Shown here: piece after piece, positions 32,715 through 41,226 of the stretch | How the letters are laid out: each line of letters opens with the position of its first letter | Position numbering within the stretch: position 1 is the first letter of the stretch | Origin: Phytomonospora sp040655735 | GTDB taxonomy: Bacteria > Actinomycetota > Actinomycetes > Mycobacteriales > Micromonosporaceae | Length of the DNA: 64,000 nucleotides | Assembly (NCBI RefSeq): GCF_040655735.1 | Contig: NZ_JBFAKK010000005.1 | Span: 124,001-188,000, forward strand | Direction: 5' to 3' | Translations under genes and position numbers: made by a program | The notes under the pieces: generated by a model | What the model saw: the letters and a program-made list of their open reading frames with translations, nothing else | What the model was told of the DNA's origin: nothing | The model's database searches: none

Positions 32715-32733
32715 GTTGACGGACATCGTCAAC
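32715..32733. promoter_or_regulatory. Inverted repeat between MFS and ArsR-type genes
   Basis: GTTGACG (32715-32721) and CGTCAAC (32727-32733) form perfect arms around GACAT. The repeat lies in the 105-base divergent intergenic region and is a candidate operator for the ArsR-type protein. Confidence 0.5.
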
Positions 32734-32779
32734 CGACGTGGCCGATGGCCGTCCGGCCGGTGATGATGTGGAGGTGACC

Positions 32780-33859
32780 TTGAGGATCGACATCAGCGGC
32801 CCGCCGTCCGAGCGCCTGCGCTTCGCCGCCTCCCCGCTGGCCGAGCTGACCGCGATGCTGCACGTCCTCGCCGAACCCGGTCATCATCCGCGCCTGGCCG
32901 GCTGGGCCGGGAACGTCTGGGCGGGAATGCGGCCGGAGCTGGCCGAGCGCCTGCGGGAGGCGGAGTTCCTCTGGCGCTCCTCGCGTGCCGACTTCCTGGT
33001 CCCCTCCCGGCCACGGCCGACCCTCGCCGAGGAGCTCGACGACGTCGACCGGATCGACGACGAAACCTACGTGAGTTCGGCGCTCGTCACCACCTGCGGC
33101 AGCAACCGCGTCCACTTCGCCGGGCCCTCGCCGCTGGCCGACACGACCGCGCGCGACCGGGCGCTCGACCTGGCGCAGGCCCGCGGCCCGGTGCAGGAGG
33201 CCTTCGCCGAACGGCTGCTCGCGGATCCGGCCGCCGTGCGGGCACGGGTGCGCCGCACCCTCGAACAGTGCGCCGACGCCTTCTTCGACGCCGCCTGGAC
33301 GAGCGTCGCCGTGCGGCTGGCCACCGACCGGCGTCTCAAGGACGACCTGCTGAAGCGCCAGGGCATCGAGGCGGCGCTGGCGTCGGTCTCCGACGCGGTC
33401 ACGCTCGCGCCGGACGGCGACCGGATCATCGTCGATCAGTTGCAGGACAACGCGACCGCCGCCCACGGCACCGGGGTCACCTTCATCCCCAGCGTCTTCG
33501 GCAGCCCGCATCTCCTCGTGGTCCACGCTCGCGGCTGGCAGCCGGTGGTGCAGTACCCCGTCGCCGAGCCGACCCCGGCGGAACCGGTGTCGCTGGAGAC
33601 CGTCACGCTGCGGCTGGAGGCGCTCGCCCATCCCGTACGGCTGCGGCTGGTGCGCACCCTGGTCCGCGGCCCGCACACCACCGGCGAGCTGGCCCGCGCC
33701 TGGGAACTGTCCGCTCCGGAGGTGTCGCGCCACCTCGCCGTCCTGCGCAACGCCGGGCTGCTCACGGCCCAGCGGCGCGGCCGCTACGTCCACCACAGCC
33801 TCGACCTCTCCGCGACGACGGCGCTGGGCACGGACCTGCTGTCGGCGCTGCTGCGCTAG
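32780..33859 (+). CDS. DUF5937 / ArsR-type winged-helix regulator
   Basis: 359 residues from TTG 32780, selected because GGAGG lies five bases upstream (GTG 32768 and 32774 are alternatives). The N-terminal about 250 residues form the DUF5937 region (SERLRFAASPLAELTAMLHVLAEPGHHP), and the last 80 are an ArsR winged helix: LEALAHPVRLRLVRTLVRG, then TTGELARAWELSAPEVSRHLAVLRNAGLL. No metal-binding Cys pair is visible, so the signal is probably an organic molecule sensed by DUF5937. Divergent from an MFS pump, it most likely represses it. Confidence 0.88.
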   Translation: MRIDISGPPSERLRFAASPLAELTAMLHVLAEPGHHPRLAGWAGNVWAGMRPELAERLREAEFLWRSSRADFLVPSRPRPTLAEELDDVDRIDDETYVSSALVTTCGSNRVHFAGPSPLADTTARDRALDLAQARGPVQEAFAERLLADPAAVRARVRRTLEQCADAFFDAAWTSVAVRLATDRRLKDDLLKRQGIEAALASVSDAVTLAPDGDRIIVDQLQDNATAAHGTGVTFIPSVFGSPHLLVVHARGWQPVVQYPVAEPTPAEPVSLETVTLRLEALAHPVRLRLVRTLVRGPHTTGELARAWELSAPEVSRHLAVLRNAGLLTAQRRGRYVHHSLDLSATTALGTDLLSALLR

Positions 33860-33958
33860 AGCGATGCGGTTGCGGCTAAAGGTTGACTAAAGGAAATTCC
33901 CCCGGCCTCTTCCTACCGTGGGGCTCGCATTCACCCGAGCTTCACGGAGGGGACTCAC

Positions 33959-34357
33959 ATGTCCAAGAAATCCATCCTCGGCACCGCGCTCACCGGGACC
34001 GCCACCGCGCTCATCGTCCTCGGCATGTCCGGGCCGGCGCAGGCCGCCGACACCCAGATCTACAGCCACGACACCAGCGGCAACGTCCTGGGCACCATCC
34101 GCCACTACGACGACGGTGACAGGTTCGGCGTGACCGACCTCTACCCCGACGGCCACGGCGTCCGCGGCTACCTGCTGAACGCCGGCCAGACGCTGGTGCT
34201 GAACTCCGTCTACAACGGCAACGGCGACGAGGGCGCGCAGACCTCCTTCACCTACGACATCAAGTCGGGGACCAACTACGTGATGATGATCTGCATCGTG
34301 GACGGTTCGAGCGACAACACCGGCCAAAGGTGCGGTTCCAAGACCATCACGGAGTAG
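33959..34357 (+). CDS. Small secreted protein
   Basis: 132 residues with a Sec signal peptide: KK start, hydrophobic core TALTGTATALIVLGMSG and cleavage site AQA-AD around residue 29. The mature part of about 103 residues is polar, Gly/Asp/Tyr-rich and predicted beta-stranded, with two Cys (CIVDG and RCGSK) that could form a disulfide. GGAGGGG lies upstream of ATG 33959. No family recognised. It ends at a 15-bp terminator shared with the convergent phosphotransferase gene. Confidence 0.82.
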   Translation: MSKKSILGTALTGTATALIVLGMSGPAQAADTQIYSHDTSGNVLGTIRHYDDGDRFGVTDLYPDGHGVRGYLLNAGQTLVLNSVYNGNGDEGAQTSFTYDIKSGTNYVMMICIVDGSSDNTGQRCGSKTITE

Positions 34358-34368
34358 GCGCACGTGAG

Positions 34369-34401
34369 CGAGGGGCCCCGGGCATCGCCCGGGGCCCCTC
34401 G
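34369..34401. terminator. Bidirectional terminator, 15-bp stem
   Basis: 34369-34383 pairs perfectly with 34387-34401 around ATC. It sits between the convergent secreted-protein and phosphotransferase genes, 11 bases after one stop and 13 bases from the other, and should stop both transcripts. Confidence 0.85.
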
Positions 34402-34414
34402 TCGTGCGCGGCCG

Positions 34415-35341
34415 TCAGCCCATCAAGCCGGTGACGTAGGCGTCCAGCCGAGCGGCCAGGAACCGTGTCGTCAGCTCCGTCCGGCCGGCCTCCCGCCAGG
34501 GCTGCGACACCCTCCGCAGTTCCTCCGAGTACGTCAGTCCAGCGCGGACCGGCCAGTACCGCCGCTCGCTCGCGGTCGCGGCCAGGACGCCGCCGGCCTC
34601 CTCGTAGGCCTCGGTGAGGCGCAGGCCCCACTGCGGGCCGTGCAGCAGCGCGAGCGCGGCGGAGCAGTGCGCCACGTCGAGATCCGTCGGGCCCCAGGAG
34701 GCCGACGCCCAGTCGACGACGCCGGTGAGCCGGGGCCCGGGGCCGAACAGCACGTTGCCGGGCTGGAAGTCGCGGTGCAGGAAGCGGCCCTCGTAGGGCG
34801 GCGGGGGCTCGCGGATCATGTCGATCGCCGCCGCCCACGCCGTTCGGTCGGCGCCTTCGGGAACCACGACGGTGTCGGCGGTCGTCAGGGCCACGTACTC
34901 GCGGGGCCGCGCGAGTGGCCGCAGCGCGTGGATCGCCACGAGTTGACGGGCCAGCAGGGGAACACGGGCCGCGACTCCCTCGTCGGCGAGGACGGTCCGG
35001 CCGGCCAGATGCGTCATGAGCAGCGAGGGGTACTCGCAGTGCGCGGCGGTCGCATCGACCGCCACCAGCTCGGGAGCGGGCACGCCGGTCCCCGGGAGCT
35101 GGGTCAGGGCGCAGACCTCCCGGTCCAGGTAGTCCGCGGCGTCCTCCATGTCGAGCACGGTCCGCAGCACCAGCTCACGTGTGCCCCCGTCCGGCCCGGC
35201 GACGGTCAGCCTCCGCATCTCGGAGGTGATGCCACCGTGCAGCGCCTCGGCCCTGACGACGCGTTCGCCGACCTCAAGGTGCCGGCTCACCCACGCCAGC
35301 GTCGACGGCCGGACGGCCCCGACCTCATCGTGAACGGTCAC
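34415..35341 (-). CDS. Aminoglycoside phosphotransferase-family kinase
   Basis: 308 residues from GTG 35341. The catalytic loop is FLHRDFQPGNVLF, with the HxDxxxxN motif, and the metal-binding Asp is in TGVVDWASASWGP. LMTHLAGRTVL is the hinge region. The family phosphorylates hydroxyls on antibiotics, choline, sugars or homoserine; nothing here identifies the substrate, so an aminoglycoside should not be assumed. Its start overlaps the end of the ABC exporter gene by 17 bases, so the two are translationally linked and may act together on one compound (export plus modification). Confidence 0.88.
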   Translation of the reverse strand: MTVHDEVGAVRPSTLAWVSRHLEVGERVVRAEALHGGITSEMRRLTVAGPDGGTRELVLRTVLDMEDAADYLDREVCALTQLPGTGVPAPELVAVDATAAHCEYPSLLMTHLAGRTVLADEGVAARVPLLARQLVAIHALRPLARPREYVALTTADTVVVPEGADRTAWAAAIDMIREPPPPYEGRFLHRDFQPGNVLFGPGPRLTGVVDWASASWGPTDLDVAHCSAALALLHGPQWGLRLTEAYEEAGGVLAATASERRYWPVRAGLTYSEELRRVSQPWREAGRTELTTRFLAARLDAYVTGLMG

Positions 35342-37193
35342 TGTCCACCTCCACATCCGGATCCACGCCGAGGAAACCGCCCGACTGTCGTGCCCACAGC
35401 GAGGCGTAGATCCCGCCCCGCGCCAGCAACTCGGCGTGCCCGCCCTCCTCGGCGACACGACCGGCGTCGAGGACGACGATCCGGTCCATCCTCGCGATCG
35501 TCGACAGCCGGTGCGCGATCGCGATGACAGTCCGGCCCCTCATCACCTCGTCCAGAGTGTCCTGGATCGCCGCCTCGACCTCGGAGTCCAGCGCCGAGGT
35601 CGCCTCGTCCAGAACCAGGATCGGCGCGTCCTTGTGGATCGCCCGGGCCAGGGCCACGCGCTGCCGCTGACCTCCCGACAACCTCGCGCCGCGCTCGCCG
35701 ACGTGGGCGTCGTACCCGGTACGGCCGTCGCGGTCGCGCAGCCCGGTGATGAACGTGTGCGCGCTCGCCTTGCGCGCGGCGGCCTCGACGCCCTCGTCGG
35801 TTCCGCCGCCGTAGGCGATGTTGCCGCGCACCGAGCGGTGCAGCAGCGTCGCCTCCTGCGGGACCATCGCGATCGCGCGGCGCAGGCTCTCCTGCGTCAC
35901 GCCGGCGACGTCCTGGCCGTCGATCTCGATCCGGCCGTCCTCGGGATCGTGGAAGCGAAGGAGGAGGTTGACCAGGGTCGACTTGCCGGCACCGGAGCGT
36001 CCGACGAGGCCGACCTTCTCACCGGCGCTCACTTCCAGCGAGACACCGTCGAGCCCGCCCTCGCCCTTGCCGTAGTGGTGGCTGACGCCTTCGAAGCGGA
36101 TGCCGCCGCCGCCGAGCGCGAGCGGCCCGGCGCCGGGGACGTCGGCGACGGCGAGCGGCTGGGCGACGGTGAGCAGCGCCTGGCGCAGGACGCCGATGGA
36201 GCCGAACAGCGCCGAGACGCCGTCGAGGAGCCATTCGGCCATCGCGGTGATGCGAAAGCTCAGCGCGAGGCCCGCGGCGACCAGTCCGATCGGTGCGCCG
36301 CCGGTCGTCCAGAGGTGGATGCCGTAGCCGACGAGGCCGACCATGAGCACGCCGTTGAGGGCCATCATGCCGGTGTTGATGAGCACTTCCAGGCGCTGGA
36401 CGCCGAAGTGCCCGCGCCGGGCGGTGGCGAAGACGCGACGGTCCTCGCGGTCGCCCTCGGCCCGGTCGGCGAACAGCGCGAGCGTGTCGATGTTGGCGTA
36501 GGAGTCGACGAGGTGGCCGTTGAGCTGCGACTCGGCCCGCTGGCGGCGCTCGGACGCGCGGCGGTAGCGGGGCACGATGTAGGCGGTCATCGCGGTGTAG
36601 AGGGCGATCCAGACGAGCAGCGGGAAGACCATGCGCGCGCCGATCGAGGCCATCAGCCAGACCGAGAAGGCGATGTAGGCGCCGACGTAGGCGAGCGTGT
36701 GCACGACGCTGTAGGCGGCGTCGGAGGCCGCGGTGCCGCCCTCGCGGACCCAGGTGGCGACGCGTCCGGCGAGGTCGGCGCGGAACCAGCCGACCGACTG
36801 CCGGGAGACGTGCCGGTGGGCGCGCCAGATGGCGGTGGCCCTGGCGTTGGGGCGAAAGGCGATGTCGTCGAGGCCCTCGCTGAGCAGGTGGAGCAGCGGC
36901 CTGCCGATGAGCAGGAGGGCCGCCACCGTGAGCAGCTCGGTGCCGTGGACGGCCCAGAGCTCCTTCGGCGCGGTGTCGGCGAGGGTGTCGACGAGGCGAC
37001 CGGCGAAGCCGATGAGCCAGACCTCGACGCCCGCTCCGACGACGGTGAAGAAGACGCTCAGGGCGACGACGCCCCGCAGCGGGCGGAAGGCGTCGAGGAG
37101 GAACCGCCAGGGGCGGTCGGGAGGTGTGCGCAAATCGTGCGCACGGAACGGGTCAGTGGAGTTTTCGAGGAGGCCGAACAGCGGACGGAACAC
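35325..37193 (-). CDS. ABC exporter, fused membrane and ATPase domains
   Basis: 622 residues. Six membrane helices (about residues 30-320) are followed by an ATPase domain with Walker A GLVGRSGAGKSTLVNLLLR, Q-loop MVPQEATLLH, signature LSGGQRQRVALARAI, Walker B ILVLDEATSALD and the switch IAHRLSTI. It is an MsbA/LmrA-type half-transporter and should work as a homodimer, exporting lipids, drugs or peptides. GTG start at 37193. It is the first gene of a two-gene unit with the phosphotransferase. Confidence 0.92.
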   Translation of the reverse strand: MFRPLFGLLENSTDPFRAHDLRTPPDRPWRFLLDAFRPLRGVVALSVFFTVVGAGVEVWLIGFAGRLVDTLADTAPKELWAVHGTELLTVAALLLIGRPLLHLLSEGLDDIAFRPNARATAIWRAHRHVSRQSVGWFRADLAGRVATWVREGGTAASDAAYSVVHTLAYVGAYIAFSVWLMASIGARMVFPLLVWIALYTAMTAYIVPRYRRASERRQRAESQLNGHLVDSYANIDTLALFADRAEGDREDRRVFATARRGHFGVQRLEVLINTGMMALNGVLMVGLVGYGIHLWTTGGAPIGLVAAGLALSFRITAMAEWLLDGVSALFGSIGVLRQALLTVAQPLAVADVPGAGPLALGGGGIRFEGVSHHYGKGEGGLDGVSLEVSAGEKVGLVGRSGAGKSTLVNLLLRFHDPEDGRIEIDGQDVAGVTQESLRRAIAMVPQEATLLHRSVRGNIAYGGGTDEGVEAAARKASAHTFITGLRDRDGRTGYDAHVGERGARLSGGQRQRVALARAIHKDAPILVLDEATSALDSEVEAAIQDTLDEVMRGRTVIAIAHRLSTIARMDRIVVLDAGRVAEEGGHAELLARGGIYASLWARQSGGFLGVDPDVEVDSDRSR

Positions 37194-37430
37194 TCATGCC
37201 CTCCAGGCACGCGACGCGGGGAACGTCAGGGGGAGGAACCGGCCGCGAGCCCCGCACTGCCGCCGGTGTCCGGATGGGGGTCGTACCTGTGGCGGGCATG
37301 AGCGGAACTCCTCTGTGTCGGGGTCGGCCGGATGCTAGCGGCCCGAAGGGAACCGGCGCACGCGAGTTTCGGCGGGCGGCGATCGCCCTGGTGGCGACCA
37401 TTGCCTCCGGCGGCGGCATTCTGCTAGCGT

Positions 37431-37441
37431 CTTTATTAAAG
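37431..37441. promoter_or_regulatory. Candidate ROK operator
   Basis: CTTTATTAAAG is a perfect odd palindrome, 26 bases before the ROK gene's ATG. AT-rich palindromes of this kind are typical ROK/NagC-family operators, so autoregulation is plausible. Confidence 0.45.
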
Positions 37442-37467
37442 CCGGTTCTCTAATAGGTTCGAGGTTC

Positions 37468-38622
37468 ATGGACACTGCACGCGGAGCCGCCCAGGCGGAA
37501 CGAGCCGCCAATCAGGTCGCCTGCCTGCGTTTGCTGGCCGACGCCGACGAGGCGCGCACGGTCGGGGTGATCAGCGAGGGCACCGGCCTGTCGCGGCCCA
37601 CCGTCCACGCCGTCCTCGACGACCTCCTCGACGCCGGACTCGTCGAACCCACCAGCCCGGCGACGGCGGGCCCGGGCCGTCCCGCCCGCGCCTTCCGCTT
37701 CGCCCGCGAGGCCGGCCTCGTCGCCGGCGTCGACCTCGGCCCGCGCGGCGCCCGCGCGATCATCTGCGACCTGTCCGGCCGCCGCGTGGGATACGCCGAC
37801 CTGGCCCCCGACCGGCACGCCGACCTCGCCCTGATCCCCCGCGCGCTCCACGCCGCCGCCGGCTCCCTCGACCTGCGGCGCCTGCGCGCCGTCGGCGTCG
37901 GCCTGCCCGGCGTCGTCGAGGCCGACGGCAGCCTGCGCGCCAGCCTCGCCCTCCCCGGCCTCGTCGGCCTCCCCGTCGCCGAGACGCTGGCCGAAGAACT
38001 CGACCGGCCGATCGTCGTCGACAACGACATCAAACTCGCCGCGCTCGCCGAGCAGCGCGGCGGCGCGGGCCGGGGGCACTCCGACGTCGTCTACCTCCAG
38101 ATCGGACACCGGCTGTCGGTCTCGATCGTCCTGAACGGCGACATCCGGCAGGGCCGCCACCGCCTCGCCGGCGAGCTCGGCGCGCAGCGCGGCATGCGCT
38201 GGACACGCAACGCGCAGCGCGGGCAGCTGGTCTGGTCGGTGCGACCGACCGGCGCGGAAGTGCTGAGCGCGGCCGCCGCCGGCGACGCCGACGCGCGGGC
38301 CGAACTCGAGGACTTCTGCGCGCAGATCGCCGGGCGGATCGCGACCGTGCTGCTGGTCGTCGACCCCGAGGTCGTGGTCGTGCGCGGCGGTGCGGCACAG
38401 GACAGCGGCGCGCTGCTGCGACCCCTGGCCGCCGCGGTCGAGAAGGAACTGATCTTCCCTGAGCGCCCGCCCTTCGTCGCCTCGGCGCTGGGCCGCGAGG
38501 CGGTCGTGCTCGGCGCGGTCGGCAACGCCTTCGACCGATGCGGCTCAGGCATTTACGGCGTCCACGGCTACCCCAGCCCGTGGCACCACATCACCCACCC
38601 TGCGGAGAGGACCACCAAGTGA
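37468..38622 (+). CDS. ROK-family transcriptional regulator
   Basis: 384 residues. An N-terminal winged helix (VISEGTGLSRPTVHAVLDDL) precedes a ROK sugar-kinase fold with AGVDLGPRGARA as the phosphate-binding region. The usual ROK zinc motif CxCGxxGC is absent; the matching place reads GELGAQRGMRWTRNAQRG, so it cannot bind the structural zinc and is unlikely to be a sugar kinase. It probably senses a sugar or sugar phosphate and controls the next two genes: its TGA overlaps the GTG of the isomerase gene by four bases. ATG 37468. Confidence 0.9.
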   Translation: MDTARGAAQAERAANQVACLRLLADADEARTVGVISEGTGLSRPTVHAVLDDLLDAGLVEPTSPATAGPGRPARAFRFAREAGLVAGVDLGPRGARAIICDLSGRRVGYADLAPDRHADLALIPRALHAAAGSLDLRRLRAVGVGLPGVVEADGSLRASLALPGLVGLPVAETLAEELDRPIVVDNDIKLAALAEQRGGAGRGHSDVVYLQIGHRLSVSIVLNGDIRQGRHRLAGELGAQRGMRWTRNAQRGQLVWSVRPTGAEVLSAAAAGDADARAELEDFCAQIAGRIATVLLVVDPEVVVVRGGAAQDSGALLRPLAAAVEKELIFPERPPFVASALGREAVVLGAVGNAFDRCGSGIYGVHGYPSPWHHITHPAERTTK

Positions 38623-39464
38623 AACTCGGAGTCAGTACCTATTGCTTCCGTGATCTCATGTCGAGCGGCGAGATGGACCTGATCGGGGTCCTCGACTGGG
38701 TCGCGGCCTCGTCGGCCGGGCACATCGAGGTCGCCGCGATGGACGGCGAGTACTACGTCGAGAACGAGGGCGTCGTCCGCGACGCCGCCAAGCACGCCGA
38801 ACAGATCGGCGTACCGATCCTGAACTACCTGGTCAGCGGAGATCTGCGGACCGCCGACGGCGGGGAGATCGACCGCCTGCGCCGGCAGTTGGACGTGGCG
38901 CACCGCCTCGGCGCGCGCATCTTCCGCCACGACGTCTCGCCGTGGGCGTGGCGCGAGAAGGACCAGGGCGAGTTCGAGTCGACCTTCGAGAAGGTCGTCG
39001 AGGGCTGTCGCGCGGTGGCCGACCACGCCGCGGACCTGGGCATCGTGTCGACGGTCGAGAACCACGGCTTCTTCATGAACGGCAGCGAGCGGGTCTCCCG
39101 GCTGGTGCACGCCGTCGGCCGCCCGAACTTCCGTGTCACGCTGGACCTGGGCAACGGCCTGTGCGTCGGCGAGGTGCCGGGCAAGACCGCCGCCACCCTG
39201 ATCGACGTGTCGGCCTCCATCGGCGTGAAGGACTTCCACATCCGCCGTTCGGCGGGGGAGGGCTGGCTCAAGACGCTGGCCGGCGACTACCTGCTCGGGA
39301 CGGTCTCGGGTCACGGCGACGTCGACCTGCCCGGGCTGCTGGCGCTGGTCGCCACCAGGCCCGACATTCCGGTGAGCCTGGAGTTCGAGGGCATGGAGGC
39401 GCCGCTGCCGGCCATCGAGCGCTCGCTGGCGAACATTCTTCGACTGACGGAAGGCGTTGCCTGA
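38619..39464 (+). CDS. Sugar phosphate isomerase/epimerase (AP endonuclease 2 fold)
   Basis: 281 residues from GTG 38619 with GGAGAGG eight bases upstream. A TIM-barrel of the xylose isomerase-like family: MKLGVSTYCFRDL at the start, VSTVENHG with a metal-ligand Glu, VTLDLGNGL with Asp, GVKDFHIRR with His, and SLEFEGME with the final Glu. The Glu-Asp-His-Glu set binds a divalent metal for ketose epimerisation or isomerisation, or for dehydration of inosose. Coupled to the ROK gene and followed one base later by a Gfo/Idh/MocA dehydrogenase; together they look like part of an inositol- or glycoside-type catabolic pathway. Confidence 0.9.
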   Translation: MKLGVSTYCFRDLMSSGEMDLIGVLDWVAASSAGHIEVAAMDGEYYVENEGVVRDAAKHAEQIGVPILNYLVSGDLRTADGGEIDRLRRQLDVAHRLGARIFRHDVSPWAWREKDQGEFESTFEKVVEGCRAVADHAADLGIVSTVENHGFFMNGSERVSRLVHAVGRPNFRVTLDLGNGLCVGEVPGKTAATLIDVSASIGVKDFHIRRSAGEGWLKTLAGDYLLGTVSGHGDVDLPGLLALVATRPDIPVSLEFEGMEAPLPAIERSLANILRLTEGVA

Positions 39465-39465
39465 G

Positions 39466-40521
39466 ATGACGACACGGATTGCGGTGATCGGGCTCGGCGC
39501 GATCGCCGTCGAGCACCTCGGCGCCTACCAGAAGAACGAGCGGGCCGAACTCGTCGCGCTGTGCGACGTGGACGTGGAGCGCGCGAAGGCGCGCGCCGAG
39601 CAGTTCGGCGTGTCGCGGGTGACGGGCGACTACCTGGAACTGCTGTCCGACCCGGCCATCGACGCGGTGAGCGTGTGCGTGCCGAACACGCTGCACGCCC
39701 CGATCGCCGAGGCGGCGCTGCGGGCCGGTAAGGACGTGCTGGTCGAGAAGCCGATGACGGTGACGGTCGCCGAGGCCGAGAACCTGGTCCGGGCGGTCGA
39801 GGAGACGGGTAAGGCGCTGCAGATCGGGTACGTGCGGCGGTTCGCGCCGAACGCGCTGGTGACGAAGCGCTTCCTGGACGCGGGCGAGTTCGGCGACGTC
39901 TACGCCGCTCGGGCGACGCTGCTGCGCGCGGCGGGCAACCCGGGCGGCTGGTTCGGGGACGCGGCGATCTCCGGCGGTGGCCCGCTGATCGACCTGGGCG
40001 TCCACATCATCGACCTGTGCTGGTATCTGATGGGGATGCCGAAGGCGGTGTCGGCGTCGGGTGTCACGTTCTCGCCGCTGGGCGCGCGCGACAACATCCA
40101 GAATCTGAGCCGGTACCGGGCCGCGTCGGCGGCGCGGGCGAACACGGTGGAGGACTACGCCACCGCGCAGATCCGCTTCGACAACGGCGCCGTCCTGGAC
40201 GTGGACACCTCGTACTCGCTGCACGCCCGCAACGAGATCAGCGTCCGGATCCACGGTGACAAGGGCGGCGCGGAGATCGAGCCCGAGCTGCTGATGGTCA
40301 CCGAGCGGCACGACACGCTGCTGCACATCCAGCCGCAGATCGACTCGCTCGGGTTCGACTTCAAGGTCGGGTTCGCCAACCAGATCGACCACTTCCTGCG
40401 CATCTGCCGGGGCGAGATCCCGGCCGACGCGACGGCGGAGCAGGGGCTGGAGATGGCCCGCATCCTGACCGCGATCTACGACTCCGCCGAGAGCGGCGCC
40501 GAGGTCGCGATCACCCGCTGA
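39466..40521 (+). CDS. Gfo/Idh/MocA-family NAD(P)-dependent oxidoreductase
   Basis: 351 residues from ATG 39466. Rossmann start TRIAVIGLGAIAVEHLGAY, then the family's EKPMTV segment (DVLVEKPMTVTVAEAE), whose Lys is catalytic, and GGGPLIDLGVHIIDLCWYLMG, whose Asp and His complete the active site. Members oxidise sugars or cyclitols such as myo-inositol or glucose. The start is one base after the isomerase stop, so both are one operon. No transporter is encoded nearby, so the substrate is probably made available by other loci. Transcription ends at the hairpin 4 bases downstream. Confidence 0.92.
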   Translation: MTTRIAVIGLGAIAVEHLGAYQKNERAELVALCDVDVERAKARAEQFGVSRVTGDYLELLSDPAIDAVSVCVPNTLHAPIAEAALRAGKDVLVEKPMTVTVAEAENLVRAVEETGKALQIGYVRRFAPNALVTKRFLDAGEFGDVYAARATLLRAAGNPGGWFGDAAISGGGPLIDLGVHIIDLCWYLMGMPKAVSASGVTFSPLGARDNIQNLSRYRAASAARANTVEDYATAQIRFDNGAVLDVDTSYSLHARNEISVRIHGDKGGAEIEPELLMVTERHDTLLHIQPQIDSLGFDFKVGFANQIDHFLRICRGEIPADATAEQGLEMARILTAIYDSAESGAEVAITR

Positions 40522-40524
40522 CCA

Positions 40525-40562
40525 ACCGGTCGCCCGGGGGTCGCGGCCCCCGGGCGACCGGT
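40525..40562. terminator. 16-bp perfect hairpin after the sugar operon
   Basis: 40525-40540 (ACCGGTCGCCCGGGGG) pairs perfectly with 40547-40562 around TCGCGG, four bases past the oxidoreductase stop. It also faces the end of the convergent gene at 40591, so it may serve both. Confidence 0.85.
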
Positions 40563-40590
40563 CCGGCGCGGCAGTCTCCTCGTGCCGGCC

Positions 40591-41130
40591 CTACAGCCAT
40601 GCGGTCTTCATCAGGTCCCAGGCCACGGCGAAGGCCGCTCCCGCGACGCAGCCGGCGACGGCGATGACGATCTCGCGGCGGCGCTGCGCCTTCTCCTTGC
40701 CGGCTTCGTTGCCGTGCACCAGTGCCATGACCTTGGCGGCCTCGTCGCGGTCGAGTTCCAGGTACTCCTGCTGCCGGGCGGCCTCGGCCTCCAAGGCGGC
40801 CCGCGACCTCTGGAGCCCGTCGAGGTCGGCGGCGAGTTCTCCCATGACCCGCACCGCCTCGGTGATGGCGGTGTTGACCTCTGCCGCGCGCCGGGTCAGT
40901 CGCCGGCGCGGATCCTCTTCTGCCGGGGCTCTCGGTGGCGAGTTCCCGAAGAGGACCGCCAGCACGATGACCGCGATGATGATCGCACCCACGAGTGGGC
41001 CGGGCAGGTCACGCAGTGGCATTTTGGCCGGGTTGAAGACCGCGGCCGCGACCAGGAAGACGGTCGGTCCGATGGCGCAGAGGACGACCATGGAGACCAC
41101 GGCCACCGACTGGATGCGAGAGGCTTTCAT
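40591..41130 (-). CDS. Membrane protein with central coiled coil
   Basis: 179 residues. Two N-terminal membrane helices (about 8-30 and 45-63), then a long charged helix with heptad-like pattern (RRRLTRRAAEVNTAITEAVR through AAKVMALVHGNEAGKEKAQR), and a C-terminal membrane helix (IVIAVAGCVAGAAFAVAWDL). This resembles small actinobacterial membrane scaffold proteins but no family is recognised. ATG 41130. Single gene. Confidence 0.78.
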   Translation of the reverse strand: MKASRIQSVAVVSMVVLCAIGPTVFLVAAAVFNPAKMPLRDLPGPLVGAIIIAVIVLAVLFGNSPPRAPAEEDPRRRLTRRAAEVNTAITEAVRVMGELAADLDGLQRSRAALEAEAARQQEYLELDRDEAAKVMALVHGNEAGKEKAQRRREIVIAVAGCVAGAAFAVAWDLMKTAWL

Positions 41131-41226
41131 CTGTCCATTTAAGACTGACGCCGTCTCCTGCGGTCTGCGGCCGACCGGCGCGGCGCCGGGCCGCTAGGGT
41201 CGTGGCACCACGCGAAAGGAGCCGCC

